Assembly (NCBI GenBank): GCA_030153205.1
Contig: JASLHV010000214.1
Span: 1-14,519 of the forward strand
Length of the DNA: 14,519 bases
DNA from: Roseiarcus sp.
GTDB taxonomy: Bacteria > Pseudomonadota > Alphaproteobacteria > Rhizobiales > Beijerinckiaceae
Direction: 5' to 3'
Positions 9,562-14,519 of this stretch are shown here, piece by piece. Each line of letters starts with the position of its first letter. The stretch's first letter is position 1. The notes below the pieces were generated by a model. The model was not told the origin of the DNA, did not search any database, and saw only the letters and a list, made by a program, of their open reading frames with translations. The position numbers and the translations under genes were made by a program.

Positions 9562-11604
9562 TTAGGCGGCGATGCCGACGGCGCGGCGCGCCGCGTCTAC
9601 AATCGCGTCCGCTGTGATCCCAAATTTATGAAAAAGTACGTCTGCAGGCGCTGAAGCGCCGAAACCTGTCATGCCGACGAAGATTCCTTCAGGTCCGATC
9701 CAGCGACGCCAAAGACCTTCGACCATCGCCTCGACGGCGATCCGCGGCGCTCGGCCAAGAACCTCGTCTTGATACCTTATGGGTTGCTCGGCGAAGAGTT
9801 CCAGGCATGGCGCCGAGACGACTGCCGCTGCGATGCCCTGAGCCTTGAGGCTCTCGGCGGCTTCGAGCGCCAGTGCGACCTCGGAGCCCGTCGCAATGAT
9901 CGTGACGGCGCGTTTGCTTACCGCTTCCCGAACGACATAAGCTCCTAACGCCGTCCTATTGCCGCCGTCGGCGTCTTTACGGAACGCTGGCAACGACTGA
10001 CGCGACAGGCACAATATCGACGGCCGATCGGCCGATCGGAGCGCGCAATCCCAGGCCTCCAATGTCTCGACAGCGTCAGCCGGACGGAAAACCAGAAGGT
10101 GCGGAATCACACGCAAAGCTGCGAGATGTTCGACCGGTTGATGGGTAGGACCGTCTTCGCCAAGTCCAATCGAATCGTGAGTCATGACGTGGATCGTACG
10201 GAGCCGCATGAGCGCCGCCAGTCGGATTGCGGGCCGGCTGTAGTCGGCAAAGGCAAGAAATGTCCCGCCGTAGGGAATGAAGCCGCCGTGCAAGGCAAGG
10301 CCGTTCATCGCTGCGGCCATTGCATGTTCGCGCACGCCATAGTGCACGTATGACCCGGCGTAGTCTCGCCGCCCGATCGGCTTCTGGGACTTGGCCTTGG
10401 TGAGATTAGAATGAGTCAAATCGGCCGAACCGCCGATCAAGGTCGGCAACTCCGGCGCGATCGCGTCGAGCACGGCCTGAGAGGCTTGGCGGGTCGCGAT
10501 CTTTGGCGCCTCGGTTGTAAACTTACGGCGAAGCACTGCGGCCGCCTCGGCATAGTTCGTCGAGAGTTCCCCGCTCTGGGCGGCGCGGAACAAATTTCGG
10601 GTCTGGACGTCGCGCTTGTCGAAGCGCGCGAGCCAGTCCTTGCGTTCCGCGCCGCCGCGCCGGCCAATGGCCCGCCAAGCTTCGAGAATGGGAGGTGGAA
10701 TCTCGAAGGGCGGGGAGGGCCAGTTCAAAGCCCTGCGAGTCGCGGCGACTTCCTCCGGACCGAGCGGCGCGCCATGCGCCTTCTCGCTGCCCTGCTTGCT
10801 TGGCGCGCCATGGCCGATTGTGGTCTTGCAAGCGATGAGCGAGGGGCGGTCGGTCTTTCGTTCAGCGGCGATCGCCGCGGCGATCTGGTCGGGATCGTGA
10901 CCATCAATCTGGATGACCGACCAATCGGACGCCGCGAAGCGAGCGAGCTGGTCATCAGCACAGGCCAGAGATAAAGGTCCGTCGATGGAAATGGAATTGT
11001 CGTCGAAGAGAACGATCAGTTTCGAGAGCCTGAGGCGACCAGCGAGAGAAATCGCCTCATGACTCAATCCTTCCATCAAGCAACCATCGCCAGCAATCAC
11101 ATAGGTGAAGTGATCAACGAGGCCGTCTCCAAAACGGGCGTTGGCGATTCTCTCGCCGAGAGCCATACCTACGGCGGTCGCAAGGCCTTGGCCGAGCGGA
11201 CCCGTTGTCGTCTCCACGCCTTTGGTATGGCCGTATTCGGGATGCCCGGGCGTCTTGGATCCCCATTGACGAAAGTTCTCGAGGTCTTCGATTTGCAGCC
11301 CGCCGAGGCCGGTAAGATAGAAGAGGGCGTAGAGGAGCATCGATCCATGCCCAGCCGAAAGAACGAAGCGATCGCGATCCGGCCAGGTCGGGGCGGGGGC
11401 ATGGAATTTCAAGAATCGCGAGAAGAGCACGGTCGCGACATCCGCCATGCCCATCGGCATGCCGGGATGACCGGACTTCGCCTTTTCGACCGCGTCGATT
11501 GCCAGAAACCGCACGGCATTGGCCATTTCGGCATGGGACGCCATCCCCCCTGTCGGCGTGACGAGCGCTCGTGGTTCTCGCGAGGCAAGATCGATTTTTG
11601 TCAT
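9562..11604 (-). CDS. cbbT: Transketolase
   Basis: A 680-residue thiamine-diphosphate transketolase moving two-carbon units between sugar phosphates in the regenerative phase. Visible features are His46 (SGHPGMPMG), His86 (SAGHGS), the ThDP motif GDGCLMEG (172-179) running to DDN (201-203), and catalytic Glu426 in VREHAMA. The pyrimidine domain and C-terminal domain (about 370-680) are complete. The start is the ATG at 11604, which overlaps the cbbP stop as ATGA and has AGAGGCGAG upstream. The open frame continues leftward of this start through cbbP, but that section is not transketolase. The protein is full length with no missing key residues seen. Confidence 0.96.
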   Translation of the reverse strand: MTKIDLASREPRALVTPTGGMASHAEMANAVRFLAIDAVEKAKSGHPGMPMGMADVATVLFSRFLKFHAPAPTWPDRDRFVLSAGHGSMLLYALFYLTGLGGLQIEDLENFRQWGSKTPGHPEYGHTKGVETTTGPLGQGLATAVGMALGERIANARFGDGLVDHFTYVIAGDGCLMEGLSHEAISLAGRLRLSKLIVLFDDNSISIDGPLSLACADDQLARFAASDWSVIQIDGHDPDQIAAAIAAERKTDRPSLIACKTTIGHGAPSKQGSEKAHGAPLGPEEVAATRRALNWPSPPFEIPPPILEAWRAIGRRGGAERKDWLARFDKRDVQTRNLFRAAQSGELSTNYAEAAAVLRRKFTTEAPKIATRQASQAVLDAIAPELPTLIGGSADLTHSNLTKAKSQKPIGRRDYAGSYVHYGVREHAMAAAMNGLALHGGFIPYGGTFLAFADYSRPAIRLAALMRLRTIHVMTHDSIGLGEDGPTHQPVEHLAALRVIPHLLVFRPADAVETLEAWDCALRSADRPSILCLSRQSLPAFRKDADGGNRTALGAYVVREAVSKRAVTIIATGSEVALALEAAESLKAQGIAAAVVSAPCLELFAEQPIRYQDEVLGRAPRIAVEAMVEGLWRRWIGPEGIFVGMTGFGASAPADVLFHKFGITADAIVDAARRAVGIAA

Positions 11605-12473
11605 GTCGCTCGCCTCTTTTGGTCGATCAGTTTCAAGATCATGGGAGTGAGGATAAGCTGCATCGCGAGGTCGAGCTTCGCGCCGTGAATCACGATAGAA
11701 TTGGCGCGCGACATGAAGCTCCCGGCGATCATCGAGAGAAGGTAAGAAAAATCGATCCCGCGCGGATTTTTGAATCGTATGACCACCATGGATTCGTCCG
11801 GTGTCGGAATCCAACGCGCGGTGAACGGGTTCGACGTGTCGACTGTCGGCACGCGCTGGAAATTGATGTCTGTCTGGCTGAATTGCGGGCAGATGTAATT
11901 CACGTAATCGGGCATCCGCCTCAGGATTGTGTCGGTCACGGCCTCCGTCGTGTATCCGCGTGCACTGCGGTCGCGGTGGAGCTTTTGAATCCATTCTAGA
12001 TTGATGACGGGTACGACGCCGATCTTGAGGTCGGCGTATTTGGCGACATCGGCTTGGTCGGTGACCACGGCGCCGTGAAGGCCTTCATAAAACAGAAGGT
12101 CCGCCTTCGGCAGCGACTCCCAAGGCGTAAATGTACCGGGCGCGCCGCCGTAGATCGCGGCTTCACCTTCGTCATGCACATAGTGACGAGTTGTTCCTGA
12201 GCCTGTCGCCCCGAATTCAGCGAACAAGGCTTCGAGGCGATCGAGGAGATTGGTTTCCGGCGAGAAATGGCTGAAATGCCTGTTGCCACGCTCCGCCTGG
12301 ATCACCATCTCCTTGCGCATTTCGGCGCGGTCGTAGCGATGAAAGGCGTCACCCTCGACATAAGCCGCCTCGATGTTTTCGCGGCGAAAGATCTGTTCGA
12401 AGGTCCGGCGCACCGAGGTCGTCCCCGCACCCGAAGAGCCGGTAACCGAAATAATTGGGTGCTTCATGGACAC
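11601..12473 (-). CDS. cbbP: Phosphoribulokinase, proteobacterial type
   Basis: A 290-residue kinase that makes ribulose-1,5-bisphosphate from ribulose-5-phosphate and ATP, the step specific to the CBB cycle. Walker A is GSSGAGTT (12-19), Asp42 lies in EGDAFHR, and YEGLHGAVV, VPVINLEWIQK and FSQTDINFQRVP are hallmark stretches. The GTG at 12473 is preferred to the ATG at 12467: it gives VSMKHPIISV, matching Rhodobacter MSKKHPIISV residue for residue and the same length of 290, and GAGGA at 12481-12485 lies 7 nt before it. That site overlaps the cbbF stop codon (TGAGGA), so coupling is likely. The stop overlaps cbbT by 4 bp (ATGA). Confidence 0.95.
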   Translation of the reverse strand: MSMKHPIISVTGSSGAGTTSVRRTFEQIFRRENIEAAYVEGDAFHRYDRAEMRKEMVIQAERGNRHFSHFSPETNLLDRLEALFAEFGATGSGTTRHYVHDEGEAAIYGGAPGTFTPWESLPKADLLFYEGLHGAVVTDQADVAKYADLKIGVVPVINLEWIQKLHRDRSARGYTTEAVTDTILRRMPDYVNYICPQFSQTDINFQRVPTVDTSNPFTARWIPTPDESMVVIRFKNPRGIDFSYLLSMIAGSFMSRANSIVIHGAKLDLAMQLILTPMILKLIDQKRRAT

Positions 12474-12480
12474 GGCGATG

Positions 12481-12485
12481 TCCTC
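12481..12485 (-). promoter_or_regulatory. Shine-Dalgarno site that fixes the cbbP GTG start
   Basis: GAGGA, directly overlapping the cbbF TGA stop, lies 7 nt before the GTG at 12473 but 13 nt before the ATG at 12467. Spacing therefore favours GTG. Confidence 0.6.
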
Positions 12486-13515
12486 AGACTCGAAACAGGC
12501 CGCGCTGGCCGAACAGGGGTGAAACATCCGCCAAGCTCTCTGGTCGCGCGTAAAGCCGCTCGATGCGCTGGACCATGGCCGGCGACCCGAAGAACATGGG
12601 CGTGCGCGCTAGTGGCGCGGCGACCCGTTGATCCAAAATCCTCTCGCGACCGTTAGAGGCCCGACCGCCAGCCTGCTCTATGAGAAAAGCGACGGGCCGG
12701 GCTTCGTCGAAGAGCCGAATCGGGCCGCTTTCGCCGCCACGACGCCGATTCACCGGATGAAGACAGACGCCGCCGTTGGCGAGCAGGCGATGAGTCTCGG
12801 CGGCAAGCGAACCGGCCCAACGAAATTCGGAATTTCGCGCCTCGTCGTCGTTGGCGCCGTCGCGACACTCCGCGATAAAAGCGCGCACGGCGGGATCCCA
12901 CGCGTCGTGGTTCGCGGCGTCGATCGAATAATTGGCGGCTTCCGGAACAACGGCTTTCGCCGTCGTCAGACGATAAGTTCTATCGGCTCGATCGAGCGTG
13001 AAGATGTCCACGCCGTCTCCCAACGTAACCGCGAGCCTGGTGCGTGGGCCGTAGAGGACGACGCCGGCCGCAAGCTGGCCGACGCTGGCCCGCGACGTAA
13101 AGGCTTCGACCAGACTTATCGAGAAGATTGTGCCAACCAAAAGGTCGGCGTCGCTTTCAGCGCCCCCGTTGAAAGGATCGACGACAACGACGCAGCGCCC
13201 GGCCGGGTTGAGAACGAGCGACTCGTTTCCGCCCTTGGCGATAAGGCGGTAGACGCTGAGTCGTCGCAGCGCCTCGGCGACGATTTCGAGCCCCTTACGA
13301 TCAAGCGTCGCGCCGTCTCGATTGGGGCCAATTTGCCGGAACGGGCTAACGCGCGACGCAAAATCACCGGAAGAGACGATATCGTTCAGTTCGATCGATG
13401 CCTCAGAGAGCGCCGCGATGACCTCGCTGACATCTTTTGTCTGAACGAGGAACTCTCCCTCCGCGACCGCAGATGAATGAGCAAGGCGTTGCGCCAAAGA
13501 GCTACTGTCCCCCAC
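12484..13515 (-). CDS. cbbF: Class I fructose-1,6-bisphosphatase homologue CbbF with altered metal site
   Basis: About 343 residues and first gene of the operon; CbbF enzymes dephosphorylate fructose-1,6- and sedoheptulose-1,7-bisphosphate. Family membership is clear from QTKDVSEVIAAL, GPNRDG, VGTIFSI, VLYGPRTRLAVTLGDGVDIFTLD, FRWAGSLAAETHR, and AFLIEQAGGRASNG. The active site is unusual. The expected SEE glutamates are replaced by KGG (94-96), DPLDGSSNID reads DPFNGGAESD (Asp113 kept, second Asp is Asn116), the YEANP glutamate is kept (Glu271), and nearby substrate Tyr and Lys positions differ. The frame is open and neighbours are intact, so it is not an obvious pseudogene. GTG at 13515 is chosen for GGAGG 5 nt upstream; ATG at 13614 or 13527 would add 33 or 4 residues. 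Confidence 0.85.
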   Translation of the reverse strand: MGDSSSLAQRLAHSSAVAEGEFLVQTKDVSEVIAALSEASIELNDIVSSGDFASRVSPFRQIGPNRDGATLDRKGLEIVAEALRRLSVYRLIAKGGNESLVLNPAGRCVVVVDPFNGGAESDADLLVGTIFSISLVEAFTSRASVGQLAAGVVLYGPRTRLAVTLGDGVDIFTLDRADRTYRLTTAKAVVPEAANYSIDAANHDAWDPAVRAFIAECRDGANDDEARNSEFRWAGSLAAETHRLLANGGVCLHPVNRRRGGESGPIRLFDEARPVAFLIEQAGGRASNGRERILDQRVAAPLARTPMFFGSPAMVQRIERLYARPESLADVSPLFGQRGLFRV

Positions 13516-13670
13516 GCCTTCCTCCATGGCCGCGGTCTCGGCGAAAGGCGCGCCTTGCGCGCCGCCTTGTCCCGTACGCTTGTACCTACGTCGACCTCTC
13601 GTAAACGTTGACATGCAACGGTGGATAAGCAAAATATGAATTTGTTTGTATAAACGAAAGATTTACTTAT
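13516..13670. promoter_or_regulatory. cbbF-cbbR divergent control region
   Basis: Holds the promoters of the cbb operon (leftward) and cbbR (rightward) and probably the CbbR operators. Visible elements are the dyads CGTTG-ACATG-CAACG (13606-13620) and GTTTGTATAAAC (13644-13655); the latter contains several T-N11-A pairs typical of LysR sites. TTGACA (13608-13613) is a consensus -35 for cbbR with a weak -10 near 13632. On the other strand TTTCGT, 17 bp, TATTTT is a possible operon promoter that would start transcripts near 13625. All by eye. Confidence 0.5.
13521..13525 (-). promoter_or_regulatory. Shine-Dalgarno site supporting the cbbF GTG start
   Basis: GGAGG ends 5 nt before GTG at 13515. 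Neither ATG candidate (13527, 13614) has a comparable site. The choice also leaves a 155-bp divergent gap to cbbR rather than 56 bp, more room for CbbR operators. Confidence 0.5.
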
Positions 13671-14519
13671 ATGGCCTCCTTCGCGGACAGCGTCACCTTG
13701 CGGCAGTTGCGAACTCTTGCCGCCATCGAAGCGTCGGGGAGCTCGACGGGAGCCGCACGCCAGCTAGGGCTGACGCAGCCGGCAATCACGTTACAAATTC
13801 GGACACTTCAGGATTTGGTTGGATTGCCGTTGCTCCGGCGAACAAACGAAGGTACGCGATTGACAGAAATCGGCGCTGACTTGGCCGCTTTGCATCACCG
13901 GATCCATGCGGCCCTGAGCGATAGCGCAGCGGCGATAAGCGCAATCAAGGGCTTGTCGGCGGGTGTCGTCGCGGTGGGCGCGGTGAGCACCGCTAAATAT
14001 TTTATGCCTTTCGCGATCGCCGGTTTTTCTCGTCTGCACCCGAAAGTTCAAATCAAATTATCGATCGGCAACCGCCGGGAGATTCTTGACGCGCTGCGCA
14101 ATTACTCGCTCGACGTCGCCGTTACAGGCCGACCGCCCGAGGATATGGACCTCGAACAACGCCTAATCGGCCCTCATCCCCATATGATTATTGCTTCGCC
14201 GAGCCATCGGCTTGCCCTTATGCGAGAAACGCCGCTTAGCGCGCTATTGGATGATACATTTATCGTTCGCGAACCTGATTCCGGCACCCGGCTTCTGATG
14301 CAGCGGACCTTCACCAATGAGCGCTTTGAGCCAACGGTCGGCATGGAGATCGACAGCAATGAAACGATCAAGCAAGCGGTGATGGCTGGGCTCGGCATAG
14401 CCTTCATCTCCGGTCACACCGTTGCGACGGAGCTAGCCGATCATCGCCTTATCGCGCTCGATATCGTCGGGATGCCGATCGTCCGCAATTGGTACGTCGT
14501 CAACCGCCGCGACCGAGCG
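13671..14519 (+). CDS. cbbR: LysR-family regulator CbbR (C-terminus beyond window)
   Basis: The first 283 residues of a LysR-type regulator, usually 300-325 long; the end lies past the window. Residues 8-66 are the winged helix-turn-helix (LRQLRTLAAIEASGSSTGAA, then QLGLTQPAITLQIRTLQDLVG). Residues about 93-283 form the effector-binding domain, which in CbbR senses metabolites such as RuBP, PEP or NADPH; which one applies here is unknown. It is divergent from cbbF, the standard CbbR arrangement, and should activate the operon and repress itself. The ATG at 13671 has only a weak GAAAG about 10 nt upstream, so low expression is plausible. Confidence 0.93.
   Translation, partial: MASFADSVTLRQLRTLAAIEASGSSTGAARQLGLTQPAITLQIRTLQDLVGLPLLRRTNEGTRLTEIGADLAALHHRIHAALSDSAAAISAIKGLSAGVVAVGAVSTAKYFMPFAIAGFSRLHPKVQIKLSIGNRREILDALRNYSLDVAVTGRPPEDMDLEQRLIGPHPHMIIASPSHRLALMRETPLSALLDDTFIVREPDSGTRLLMQRTFTNERFEPTVGMEIDSNETIKQAVMAGLGIAFISGHTVATELADHRLIALDIVGMPIVRNWYVVNRRDRA

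Noticed and set aside
11605..11994. N-terminal extension of transketolase by 130 residues
   Set aside because: This stretch lies in cbbP and is the wrong frame of that gene; the family N-terminus begins shortly after the ATG at 11604, which has its own ribosome site.

Overview
The window looks like an alphaproteobacterial methylotroph or methanotroph that can fix CO2. Protein sequences resemble Rhizobiales/Beijerinckiaceae-type families, but no taxonomic search was possible. It joins two functional blocks: a periplasmic methanol-oxidation block on the left (about 1-3,900) and a Calvin-Benson-Bassham (CBB) operon on the right (about 4,180-14,519).

Left block. A lanthanide-type PQQ methanol dehydrogenase (xoxF) runs leftward off the window edge. 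Across a 428-bp intergenic region lies a rightward pair: a secreted metallo-beta-lactamase-fold hydrolase and a secreted SoxYZ-like carrier, the gene pair often called the quinoprotein relay system. Converging on them is a small secreted class I cytochrome c. The intergenic region holds a perfect 9-bp inverted repeat and a smaller one beside a candidate promoter.

Right block. After about 300 bp with no convincing gene comes a tight leftward operon, in transcription order cbbF, cbbP, cbbT, cbbA (fba), cbbL, cbbS, cbbX, cbbE (rpe), cbbY. Junctions are overlapping or only 5-50 bp apart. RuBisCO is red type (form IC/D), which fits the AAA+ activase CbbX. The LysR regulator cbbR is divergent from cbbF and runs off the right edge; the gap between them should hold the CbbR operators.

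Together the genes suggest a cell that oxidises methanol in the periplasm for reducing power and assimilates the resulting CO2 through RuBisCO. The most unusual observation is that the cbbF product, clearly a class I fructose-bisphosphatase homologue, lacks several metal-ligand residues expected of an active enzyme. Several start codons were reassigned using Shine-Dalgarno position and family N-termini: cbbF and cbbP to GTG; rpe, cbbX, cbbS, cbbT and the cytochrome to internal ATGs.
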